NCBI GenBank assembly: GCA_014323675.1
Contig: JACONN010000003.1
Coordinates: 496,001-560,000, forward strand
DNA: 64,000 bases
Source of the DNA: Hormoscilla sp. GM7CHS1pb
Lineage (GTDB): Bacteria > Cyanobacteriota > Cyanobacteriia > Cyanobacteriales > Desertifilaceae
Direction of reading: 5' to 3'
Position 1 is the stretch's first letter. Every line of letters begins with the position of its first letter. The notes below the pieces were generated by a model that saw only the letters and a program-made list of their open reading frames with translations, was not told the DNA's origin and did no database searches. This document shows positions 36,482 to 44,706 of the stretch, piece after piece. The translations under genes and the position numbers were made by a program.

Positions 36482-37834
36482 CTAGTCTCCGCCCAATTCT
36501 ACTAGCTTGCCTATATTAAAATCAATCTTCACCCAACCTTTGAATTTTCTCATATTATTCAGCAGGAGTAATGGTATTTGCCAGTGGTGGACCATCAAAA
36601 ACGGCAAGGGGTCATTCACCTGGAAGATCCCATCCGTTCCCTTGATTATCTTATTAAACCACCCCTTGAGTTGCCCCCAAGACCTAATTCCCGTCAGTCG
36701 CCAGAGTTCGTGATACGTCCAATAGGTAGGTTTACTCTCCGGAAGTGGCTGAATGGGCGGTTCCCGAGCGTCCTTGCTATCGAGAATATATGCATCCGCA
36801 ACCCCAGGATGATTGTAAAACATGGCGATCGCCGTGTGGGTGCGCGGGTTACATTCTACTGGATAAACTTTCCCATCTTTGGTCTGAATGACATCTAAAG
36901 AAATTTGTCCTGTCAGGTTTAATGCCTTGACAAACTGCTGCACCCATTGGAAAATATTCTGGTTATCCACTTGCTCGTAATTTACCTGAAAGGGAGAAGA
37001 CTGCGAACAGCAATGCAGCCTGACTATTCCATTTCTCACCGTACTGTGGGTACAATATTCTTGTCCGGAAATAAATTCCTGCATGATCCAAGGTTGGGAC
37101 TCGCTGATGGGCAATCCCTTGACAAAACTTGCCATTTGCTCTTTGCTACTCATGGGCAGTTTCGTCAGATCCAAGCGGTAAACTGAGTTATAGGCGATAC
37201 TCTTGAGAATGTACCGACTGCCATCGGCGGCAAAGTCAAAGTTCAGCACTTGTTCGGGGTCTGTAATCAAAAATGCTTTTGGCGCAGTTAAACCCAACTC
37301 CCTCGCCTTTTGACAAAATGTAAACTTGTTATCTAACATCTCGGTAATCTCAGCATCAAAGGTTAACGCCTCGCAGTGAGGTGATAACAATGATTTCGCG
37401 ATCGAGTCGTAGTAACTGGCAACGGGACTGGATACGGGAATAAAGACATCAATCTTTTCCTGCTTGACAATATCCAATAATCCCTGACAATAGCCATTCG
37501 CGTGTTTTTCGGGTGCTGGCACGGTGAAAAATCCCTTGACCGCCCGAGAAAAGCGATGTCCTGATAACCAGTATTTATGAGTTTCTACCAGAAACACTGT
37601 ATGTCCGGCGGCGTGAAAGCAACGGGCCAGTTGCAGCGCTTTTGTCATCTTACCACCCGTAATCAAGATATTTTTGGGATTTGCCGCAACCACCTTTTTC
37701 TGAAAAAGTTTAGCGATCCAACTCCATAACAGACATGGTAAAACGACGATCGCGTTAAACGGTAATGCCAACAATAGTAAGGTGAGAGTACCGATATTCT
37801 GGAAAAATGCCCAAATTTTTGCTTGTAAAAACAT
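36482..37834 (-). CDS. mysC: ATP-grasp ligase forming mycosporine-glycine
   Basis: MysC couples glycine to 4-deoxygadusol with ATP. The 450-residue protein begins with two hydrophobic stretches (WAFFQNIGTLTLLLLALPF; AIVVLPCLLWSWI), as MysC proteins often do. NPKNILITGGKMTKALQLAR (Rossmann-like) and HTVFLVETHKYWLSGHRFS follow. The ATP-grasp part has SRYILKSIAYNS, WIMQEFISGQEYCTHS and VYPVECNPRTHTAI (metal-binding E...N). Length matches the family. It lies 45 bp after mysB and 48 bp before the symporter, in the classic mysA-B-C order. Confidence 0.93.
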   Translation of the reverse strand: MFLQAKIWAFFQNIGTLTLLLLALPFNAIVVLPCLLWSWIAKLFQKKVVAANPKNILITGGKMTKALQLARCFHAAGHTVFLVETHKYWLSGHRFSRAVKGFFTVPAPEKHANGYCQGLLDIVKQEKIDVFIPVSSPVASYYDSIAKSLLSPHCEALTFDAEITEMLDNKFTFCQKARELGLTAPKAFLITDPEQVLNFDFAADGSRYILKSIAYNSVYRLDLTKLPMSSKEQMASFVKGLPISESQPWIMQEFISGQEYCTHSTVRNGIVRLHCCSQSSPFQVNYEQVDNQNIFQWVQQFVKALNLTGQISLDVIQTKDGKVYPVECNPRTHTAIAMFYNHPGVADAYILDSKDAREPPIQPLPESKPTYWTYHELWRLTGIRSWGQLKGWFNKIIKGTDGIFQVNDPLPFLMVHHWQIPLLLLNNMRKFKGWVKIDFNIGKLVELGGD

Positions 37835-37879
37835 TATTTGTCAGTTGCGTAGGTGGGGCTATGCCCTACCTGTCTGTTG

Positions 37880-38716
37880 CTACTTGCGGCGGATAAGCGT
37901 CACGCCGTCCCGCAAAGGTAGAATAACTTGTTCTACCCTCGGATCGTCCGCCACCACCTGGTTGAAGCGGGCGATCGCCTCTCCGTTTGCAGTCCGTTGT
38001 GCGGGCGGCAAATAAGGCAGTCCCTGGAGCAAGGTATTATCCACGCAGATAAACCCCTTTGGTGCTAACAGACCGGTATCCAGGAGGAGATTATAGTAAT
38101 CTACATATTCGGACTTATCGGCATCGATAAACACCAAGTCAAAGGACTCCGAAGCATCTGCCAATTGGCGCATGGTCTCCAATGCTGGAGCTACCTTGAC
38201 AGCGATCTTACTCCCGTGGGGGGACTCTTGGAAACAGGTTTTGGCAAAGTTAGCCACATATTCATCCACCTCACAGGCAACCATGAGTCCATCTTCTGGC
38301 AAAGCCTCTGCCATGGCCAGAGCTGAATATCCGGTGAACATGCCTATTTCCAAGATCCGTTTTGCCCCCGTCATGTAGACAAACATCTTCAGAGTTTGTC
38401 CCTCCACATGTCCCGAGAGCATCTCCTGTTCTAACTGTCGCACGAGCGCCCCATCGGAGAACCTTTTGCTCCAATCTTCTGAGGCCGTTTTGGCTGCCAA
38501 TGCTGCCAAGGCGGGGGACTCGGCAGTACTGCACTTATTCACATAAGGTTCTATTCCCGCTGCCAGATCGTAGGCTTTTTGAACAGCAGCGGCCAGTTCT
38601 GCTGGCACCTTGGCGTCAGAGAGCATCTGCACTGCCCGATGGAGATCTTCTACCAAGATACTCAAAGGCGTCACAGGTCTGGCCGTTTTTTCTTTCCCAA
38701 CCGTCTTGTTCATCAT
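37880..38716 (-). CDS. mysB: O-methyltransferase forming 4-deoxygadusol
   Basis: Class I SAM-dependent O-methyltransferase (catechol-OMT-like) that methylates demethyl-4-deoxygadusol. 278 residues; ATG 38716 (or 38713) follows AGGAG. Motifs: KRILEIGMFTGYSALAMAEAL (SAM loop), ACEVDEYVANFAK, DLVFIDADKSEYVDYYN (metal-binding D's) and ICVDNTLLQG. Length and order (after mysA, before mysC) match cyanobacterial MAA clusters. In the 237-bp gap to mysA lies a fragment of duplicated mysA 3' end. Confidence 0.93.
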   Translation of the reverse strand: MMNKTVGKEKTARPVTPLSILVEDLHRAVQMLSDAKVPAELAAAVQKAYDLAAGIEPYVNKCSTAESPALAALAAKTASEDWSKRFSDGALVRQLEQEMLSGHVEGQTLKMFVYMTGAKRILEIGMFTGYSALAMAEALPEDGLMVACEVDEYVANFAKTCFQESPHGSKIAVKVAPALETMRQLADASESFDLVFIDADKSEYVDYYNLLLDTGLLAPKGFICVDNTLLQGLPYLPPAQRTANGEAIARFNQVVADDPRVEQVILPLRDGVTLIRRK

Positions 38717-38726
38717 GCACTCCTAT

Positions 38727-38792
38727 TGCAGACCCAGATCTCTGAGGTACATTTACTCCTGCCCCACCATCATCGAAGGTAGCACATAATGC
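38727..38792 (-). pseudogene. Duplicated fragment of the mysA 3' end
   Basis: About 66 bp (GACCCAGATCTCTGAGGTAC onward, through GAAGGTAGCACATAATGCC) matching 38959-39026 with small differences and one short deletion. It encodes a decayed version of the C-terminus CATFGDGGAGVEMYLRDLGL, just upstream of the mysB start. Confidence 0.85.
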
Positions 38793-38802
38793 CTCTACAA
38801 CT

Positions 38803-38905
38803 TAGCGTAGGTTGGGTTGAGCACGCTTCGCTAGGGAAACCCAACAGGACTTGCTGGTGTTGGGTTTCATACCTCAACCCAACCTACAACTGAGGTTTAG
38901 GCTTG
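38803..38905. repeat. GGTTGGGTT/AACCCAACC hairpin repeats
   Basis: Three to four copies of GTTGGGTT-type arms in both orientations in the mysA-mysB spacer. A similar arm pair is at about 48896-48926. A common cyanobacterial interspersed hairpin. Confidence 0.65.
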
Positions 38906-38953
38906 CTGGTGTTGGGTTTGGTCCCTCAACTACAACAAGCGCAATCGGTCCTT

Positions 38954-40333
38954 TTATTCGAGACCCAGATCCCTGAGGTACATTTCTACTCCGGCCCCAC
39001 CATCACCGAAGGTAGCACATAATGCCTGATGTTCGGATATAGCAGCTTCGAGCAATTCCTGCGGCACTTCTCGGGCATAGTCACAGTTGCCAATGCCGCC
39101 CCGAGGTAGGGGTGCCCACAGTCCGCCATCTCCCCGTTTGCGATTCATATTCTTCTGTCCGGAAATCATTAAATCAATGTCTTCCAGGATCGGATGATAG
39201 ACTGCCAAATCGAGGGTGCGAATCAGGGCAATGATCCGATCGCGTTCCGCAGCGGAGATCCAACCCATCATCGTGGCCAAAGTTGCCCCGAAGGCCATGC
39301 CGATGCTCACCGCGTGACCGTGCATCAGCCCCGCCGCAGGTTCATAACGGGGACTCCAAGTGTGACCGTAGGCGTGAGGCCGATCCTGATAGGTCTCGAA
39401 CATGTTCGTCCCTTCGTGCTTCATATAGGAGAACAGTTCCCGGTAGATCACCTCATCGGCGATTTCCCCTAACTCTTCGTCTTCTTCAGTGGTAGCAAAG
39501 TGGGTTTCGATCAAGCGCTGACCGTATTTCTCCAGCAACTCAAACAGAACTTTGTCATCTGTCACCGCCATCTTGATAATTTCGGCCATGCCATTGCGGA
39601 CGTGACCGGTGGGGAGGGTGCGGAATACCGTCCGATCGACCAGAGTTAGCACCGGGGGATGATAAGCACCGATGCTGTTCTTGAATTGCTTGCCGTTGGT
39701 ACAGGTGCGCGGTGACGGACCTGCATCAATGGCCGCGATCACCGTTGTCGGCACCATAACATAAGGAGTGCGGCGATGCTGTAAAGAACAGGCTAACCCC
39801 GCTACATCGGTGAGAACGCCGCCGCCGATTACCAGCACCGGTTCGTTGCGAGACACGTCACAACCATCTTTACCCAGGAATGCCAAAATGCGATGGACTG
39901 TTTCGGGAGTTTTGTCTGCTTCCCAGGCCCGGATCATCTGCATTTCCAGAGGAATTTCGTTGGTGTCAAAATAGCGACGCACGACGCCTCCGTACAGCTC
40001 GTTCACGGTTTCGTCGATGACGGCAACACAGCGACCCCGACTATTATAGATTTCCGCCAGGGTGGGGTTCAACGGGTCAAATACCCCATCGATCAGCTTC
40101 ACCTTGGCCGTCAGACGGTAGGTTGCAGATACCTCGAACGAGCGACCGTCCTTTCCTGGGAAGATCTGCCCGGAGCCAGTGTACCACTCTGAGGTACGAT
40201 ATATGGGGTCATGCTTTACCCCAATGTCCTTGTTTTCTGATTTTTCCGGCACGGTGCGCTCGAACTGCTCTATCAACTCTTCCTTGTTCTTCTCTGTCAG
40301 TTCCGTTTGAGCGATTGCAGTTTCTAGACTCAT
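38954..40333 (-). CDS. mysA: Sugar-phosphate cyclase, demethyl-4-deoxygadusol-synthase-like
   Basis: A dehydroquinate-synthase-superfamily enzyme expected to cyclise sedoheptulose 7-phosphate to demethyl-4-deoxygadusol with NAD+ and a metal. ATG 40333 is preferred because a purine-rich leader (AAGAGAAGAGAAAGAAAG) precedes it; GTG 40363 would add ten residues. About 459 residues. The N-terminus is roughly 50-70 residues longer than Nostoc MysA and includes the DFSGTV repeat read on the opposite strand (VPEKS). Superfamily motifs: VLVIGGGVLTDVAGLAC, MAEIIKMAV, YGHTWSP, MHGHAVSIGMAFG. The substrate loop is IDAGPSPRTCTNGKQFKNS, whereas Nostoc-type enzymes have, as I recall, KVAVNHRKLKN. The tail has NRKRGDGGLWAPLPRG. 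It may be a diverged or differently specific cyclase. Confidence 0.88.
   Translation of the reverse strand: MSLETAIAQTELTEKNKEELIEQFERTVPEKSENKDIGVKHDPIYRTSEWYTGSGQIFPGKDGRSFEVSATYRLTAKVKLIDGVFDPLNPTLAEIYNSRGRCVAVIDETVNELYGGVVRRYFDTNEIPLEMQMIRAWEADKTPETVHRILAFLGKDGCDVSRNEPVLVIGGGVLTDVAGLACSLQHRRTPYVMVPTTVIAAIDAGPSPRTCTNGKQFKNSIGAYHPPVLTLVDRTVFRTLPTGHVRNGMAEIIKMAVTDDKVLFELLEKYGQRLIETHFATTEEDEELGEIADEVIYRELFSYMKHEGTNMFETYQDRPHAYGHTWSPRYEPAAGLMHGHAVSIGMAFGATLATMMGWISAAERDRIIALIRTLDLAVYHPILEDIDLMISGQKNMNRKRGDGGLWAPLPRGGIGNCDYAREVPQELLEAAISEHQALCATFGDGGAGVEMYLRDLGLE
40239..40256 (+). repeat. 18-bp DFSGTV repeat, copy 4 (inside mysA, opposite strand)
   Basis: GATTTTTCCGGCACGGTG on the plus strand; mysA is on the minus strand, where it reads TVPEKS in the N-terminal extension. 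Confidence 0.65.
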
Positions 40334-40363
40334 TATCTTTCTTTCTCTTCTCTTATTTGACAC

Positions 40364-41757
40364 AACTGCCCGGTTCTGCCGCTGAAGAAGTGAAGGTGCG
40401 GCAGATTTTTGGCATGCTTATTGGGCGATCTTCATGGTGGCGCGTTCTACCCGCCTGTCCTGCTGACGGCAGATCTCAGGCAGTCCCCATCGCACTACCT
40501 CACGATCTACTCTCGAAGAGCGATCGCCTCAAATTTGTCTAACTGTATCCGTCAATACACTTCCGTTCCACGGTCTTTCTCCTGTAACTTCTCTGTGCGA
40601 GCAACCGAGTTCTGGATACTCCTATATAGGTGTTTTACCTCTCAATATTGTTGTTGTGACTGAAAACAACTCGTCATTGTTCATCTTTGAGAGCTTCCAC
40701 AACGGTAGATAGCCAGCATTTATATTTCGATCGGGGGTTAAACCTTTTTCTTTGCCAGGAACGAGCATGTCTTTCCTCTCTTTACTTTTTACCGGTTCTT
40801 GGTTTTGTTTAATCGTTATCATCCGGCATTTGGCGATCCTTGAGCTGTCCCTATGGCAGGTCACCGTTCTCTCTCTTGTCAACCACCATTCCATTCCTCT
40901 GTATTTTCCCTACTTCTACTATAGCATATCTTGCTGCCCTTATCTACTCATCTTCAGAGATATCTGATTTTTTCCCTCTGGTACTTTCGGTCAGAACCCT
41001 TATCTAGTTTAGCACATCTGCTTCGATCTTTAGCTTACCTCATCTACTTTTATTTTACCACCTATTATGCCGCACAGATACTCACCTCAGTCAGTTTATT
41101 AAGCTATCACATAAGCTTGGATAATGCAAGGGTAGATATCCCCTGTTTACAACCTTCCTTGCTCTGCCGAGCCACGAGCCGCCTATCAGCAAAAGGTTGG
41201 CGCAGCATCTACCGTAAACTCATCAATTTATCACATAATCTTGGATAGTGCAAGGGTAGATATCCCCTGTTTACAACCTTCCCTACTCCGCCGATCCCGA
41301 TACTGTCAGCAAAGGGTTGCCGCAGCATCTACAGACCCTTTACTGACACTGGAACTATTGATTCCTACTATTGATGATGTATACTATTATTTTTTGCCTT
41401 TTCCTCCTCATCGTCCCGTTATTGTGCAACGAAATCTAAGATGCACCCTGGTTCTCTGACTCTGGCCACAGGAGATCGCCTCTCGGGATTAAAAGGATCT
41501 TACGGGTTTAAGGATATAGCTCTTTTTTGCCTGGAAGCGGTTCTTGTAGTGATTCTTAACATTTTGGGTTTGGTCTTTGACTCAAGCTAGGGTCGCTAAC
41601 TATGATATACTGCACAATGACAAGCTACAGGCTATGCTAATTTTTGCTACATTAGGAGGATGATATTCTTGTATCATCCCTTTTGGCGAATGGCGAATGG
41701 TCCAAACCTGTCAAAATGGCGAATGGTCCAATTCTCAATTAACAATTGCTCAATTCT
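40364..41757. other. 1.4-kb divergent intergenic region with direct repeat
   Basis: Between mysA (minus) and the oxidoreductase (plus). The part near mysA is pyrimidine-rich on the plus strand (TTTCTTTCTCTTCTC-type) and probably forms a long leader of the MAA-type operon. An imperfect tandem duplication of about 125 bp lies at 41105-41335. A pair of short GAATGGTCCAA repeats occurs at about 41692-41730. I see no gene. Confidence 0.55.
41105..41335. repeat. Imperfect ~125-bp tandem duplication upstream of the MAA-type operon
   Basis: Both copies carry TATCACATAA, GCAAGGGTAGATATCCCCTG, TTTACAACCTTCC and CGCAGCATCTAC in the same order. AGGGTAGATATCCCCT is itself palindromic. Possible regulatory duplication. 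Confidence 0.75.
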
Positions 41758-42852
41758 ATGAATCAATCTCCTATTGGTGTGGCCGTCGTCGGCACGGGAT
41801 TCGGTCAAAAAGTCCATATCCCCGGATTACAAGCTCATCATCGCACTGAGGTGGTGGCAGTTTATCATCGGGATATAGAGAAAGCAAACTCGATCGCGTC
41901 TGCTCACAATATCCCCTACTCTGCTGACACCCTGACAGATATTGTCTCTATACCGGAAGTTGCCGCTGTCAGCATCTGTACACCGCCATTCCTCCATTAC
42001 GAGATGGCAAAGATCGCCCTGGAAGCAGGCAAACATCTGTTACTGGAAAAACCCACCACTCTCTCGGCAAAGGAGGCGAACTCACTATACCATCTCGCAC
42101 AAGCAAAAGGCGTAGTGGCGGCGATGGACTTTGAATTTCGCTTCGTACCGGCATGGCAGCGGTTCGGTGAAATGTTAACAGAGGGTTATGTGGGAAACAA
42201 GCGTTTGGTGAAAATTGAGTGCCTGGTTGCCAGTCGTGCGGATGGGAGTCGCCCTTGGAACTGGTATGCTCAGAAAGAGAAAGGCGGTGGGATGCTGGGG
42301 GCTATGGGTTCCCATGTGTTTGATTACATCCGCTGGTTATTTGGGGATATTCAGCGACTGTCGGCCCGGTTGATTACGGGCATTCCCCACAGACCTGACC
42401 CGAATGATGGTAAACTCAAACCTGTAGATGCTGATGATACCTGTCTGTTGATGCTGGAATTGGCAGATGGTACGCCAGTTCAGGTTTGTCTTAGTTCCGT
42501 CTCCTATCAAGGCAAGGGACATTGGGTAGAAGTGTATGGCGATCGGGGTACGATGGTCCTAGGCAACAGCAACCTGAAAGACTACGTACATGGTTTTCAA
42601 CTGCTGGCAGCACCGGCGGGGGAGTCTCTCCAGGAAGTAGAAATTCCCCAAGGTCTAGAATTTCCCCAAACCTACAGCGACGGACGTATTGCCCCCTTTA
42701 TTCGGGTAGTAGACGCCTGGGTAGAAAGCATCTCACGGGGAGTTCCCATAACTCCTTCGTTGCGGGAAGGGGTGTATTCTCAGCTGTTGATGGATTTAAC
42801 CCATCAATCTCATGCTACTAACAGTTGGGTAGTAGTCCCAGAATTCTTGTAA
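41758..42852 (+). CDS. Gfo/Idh/MocA-family oxidoreductase
   Basis: An NAD(P)-dependent sugar or inositol-type dehydrogenase of unknown substrate. ATG 41758 (MNQSPIGVAVVGTGFGQKVH) is preferred to the TTG at 41746; the Rossmann motif VAVVGTGFG starts at residue 8. The family motif LLLEKPTTLSAKEA (EKP) is near residues 93-106. GGGMLGAMGSHVFDYIRWLFGD is the Gfo/Idh/MocA C-terminal signature with the active-site H. About 364 residues, normal length. Divergent from mysA. A link to the MAA-type pathway is possible, since the locus makes cyclitol-type intermediates, but it is not shown by the sequence. Confidence 0.9.
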   Translation: MNQSPIGVAVVGTGFGQKVHIPGLQAHHRTEVVAVYHRDIEKANSIASAHNIPYSADTLTDIVSIPEVAAVSICTPPFLHYEMAKIALEAGKHLLLEKPTTLSAKEANSLYHLAQAKGVVAAMDFEFRFVPAWQRFGEMLTEGYVGNKRLVKIECLVASRADGSRPWNWYAQKEKGGGMLGAMGSHVFDYIRWLFGDIQRLSARLITGIPHRPDPNDGKLKPVDADDTCLLMLELADGTPVQVCLSSVSYQGKGHWVEVYGDRGTMVLGNSNLKDYVHGFQLLAAPAGESLQEVEIPQGLEFPQTYSDGRIAPFIRVVDAWVESISRGVPITPSLREGVYSQLLMDLTHQSHATNSWVVVPEFL

Positions 42853-43380
42853 AGTTCGGGTCGAGGGTTGACGCTTGTTACCCCACCAGAGTGAGTTGGA
42901 CCCTACTCACCCTGCCTTGGTCGGGAAGGTAGATTTAACGGATGCGGGATGGCAGCGAGTAATTTCACGTCATTAGCTATTTCAACAGCACGACGCAGCA
43001 AGACAATCAGCCATTGTTGGCTGACAATCAACTCTTGCTGGCTTACCCTAAGCAAATGTAAAGCTTACCCTAAGCAAATGTAAGTTACATTAAATAAATG
43101 TAAGCTTACATTTATTTAATGTAAGCTTATTTTAAGCAAATGTAAGCTTACTATACAGCGGAGAAGAACTGCTTTTCTCAAAGAGACTCGTCGTATTCGG
43201 TGAGAACTTCGCAGTCTCTAGCTAGCTGACAATAAGCTATTGTCAACAGGTGTAGTCTGGTTCCCCACTCCCCATTTCTCTGGCCACTCCCCATTCCCTA
43301 CTCCCCCACTCAGGATGGGAGGGCCCATGTTAGATCGACGGGTTTTGACCACACCCGGAACTGTTGCTGCTGTGGTTGCT
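42853..43380. other. Non-coding: palindromic array and MITE-like element
   Basis: It holds an AT-rich array of TAAGCTTACATTTA-type palindromes at 42985-43150, with the GCAATAGCTTATTG-like stem at about 43225-43245. A MITE-like element lies at 43249-43357. No gene is seen. Confidence 0.6.
43249..43357. mobile_element. MITE-like element, 109-bp copy
   Basis: Left end GGTGTAGTCTGG and right end GTTTTGACCACACCC. The interior is rich in CCCCACTC repeats. Confidence 0.5.
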
Positions 43381-43654
43381 ATTCTGACTTACTTCAACAT
43401 AACACCTATAAGTTTACTCAAGCTATGGGCAAAAGCCACGAAGATTGAAACTCTTATGGCTGCGCCACGCTGCGCGATCGGGCCATGCAAACAGAGTCAC
43501 TGCCGTGGCGATCGGTCGGGATAGTAAAATTATAACTAGTAGCAGTGGTCACGGGACGATCGAACTCTGGAATGGCAAGACATTTCAGGACATCGGTACT
43601 TTCTTGAGTGATGTTTGCAATAAAGATCTAAGCTTCTCTCTTGATGCAGATTAA
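43381..43654 (+). pseudogene. WD40-repeat protein remnant
   Basis: Across two frames the sequence reads VVAILTYFNITPISLLKLWA, then GHANRVTAVAIGRDSKIITS, then SSGHGTIELWNGKTFQDIGT. That is one WD40 repeat with its GH...DGTI-x-LW signature and part of a linker. The MAAPRCA-encoding repeat (about 43457-43476) interrupts it. Only a fragment of a usually long WD40 protein remains. Confidence 0.7.
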
Positions 43655-44030
43655 ATGCACTATATCTGACCACGAAGACTGCAAAGTGGGAAGTTCTCCG
43701 GAATGTTTCGGGTTCCCCTGTAGCGTAGGGGGCCCGGAGTGTGCGATCGGGTTGGCTGTGGTGAGTCGCATCCTGCTAGTTATATCTATGTCTCAAAATT
43801 ATAGCAACCGTAATCTAATTCTGTCGATTATAACGATTATTACATTAAAAGGAGAGAGGCGAATGGCTGCGCCACGCTGCGCGAACGGATTTTTAATTTG
43901 TCAAGTTTTATTAATGGACAGACAATGCTGTAGTGAAAGACTGAAGTCTTTACTACGAACATTGAAAGACTAAAGTCTTTACTACGAACATTGAAAGACT
44001 AAAGTCTTTACTACGAACCTGGAAAGACTA
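43655..44030. other. Non-coding stretch ending in a tandem hairpin array
   Basis: No supported gene. A CTGCGCCACGCTGCGCG-type repeat (also at about 43461) is at about 43866. At 43935-44031 lie three to four tandem units of about 29 bp, each with a palindrome AAAGACTAAAGTCTTT. They lie just downstream of cobH (minus strand) and could act as terminators. Confidence 0.55.
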
Positions 44031-44037
44031 ATAACTG

Positions 44038-44667
44038 TCAGATTTCGTTCTTTTTTGCTAAAGCATTCACAGCCGCAGCGGCGATCGCACTTCCTCCCCG
44101 TCGTCCATGGAGGGTGATAAAAGGAACTCCTCGGCTATTAGCTGCCAGTTCGGCTTTAGATTCGGCGGCACCCACAAACCCAACCGGAAAGCCTAAAATT
44201 AGGGCAGGTTTGGCGATTCCGGAATCCAGCAGTTCCAGTAAGTGAAAAAGTGCCGTTGGTGCATTGCCAATTGCAACTACAGCACCATACAAATGGGATT
44301 TCCAGAATTCTATAGCTGCCGCCGATCGCGTATTTTCGATTTGTCGGGCCATTTCTGGCACCTCTGGATATTTGAGGGTGCAAATTACTTCATTATTCCC
44401 ACTCAACCGATCGCGGATAATCCCATTTGCTACCATTTGAGAATCACAAAGAATTGGCGCACCCTTGGTTAATGCGGCGCGTCCCGCTGCGACTGCATCG
44501 GATGAAGCAGCTAAATCTTCTATAATATCTGTCATGCCACAGGCGTGAATCAGCCTTACTGCCACGAGGGCTAAATCTTCAGATAATCCTTCTAGTTTCG
44601 CTTCCTCTCGAATCATCGCAAAGGATTTGCGGTAAATTTTATCGCCATTGCGAATATAATCAATCAT
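44038..44667 (-). CDS. cobH: Precorrin-8X methylmutase
   Basis: CobH/CbiC moves a methyl group from C11 to C12 in cobalamin corrin-ring synthesis. 209 residues; MIDYIRNGDKIYRKSFAMIR is the family start. VRLIHACGMTDI carries the catalytic His, with ILCDSQMVANGI, AIGNAPTALFHLLEL and GRRGGSAIAAAAVNAL following. Intact and of normal length. It is divergent from cobL, a pairing that suggests co-regulation of cobalamin genes. Confidence 0.95.
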   Translation of the reverse strand: MIDYIRNGDKIYRKSFAMIREEAKLEGLSEDLALVAVRLIHACGMTDIIEDLAASSDAVAAGRAALTKGAPILCDSQMVANGIIRDRLSGNNEVICTLKYPEVPEMARQIENTRSAAAIEFWKSHLYGAVVAIGNAPTALFHLLELLDSGIAKPALILGFPVGFVGAAESKAELAANSRGVPFITLHGRRGGSAIAAAAVNALAKKNEI

Positions 44668-44706
44668 GGGAGAATGAAGAATGGAGAATTGGGAATTGAG
44701 ATAAAG

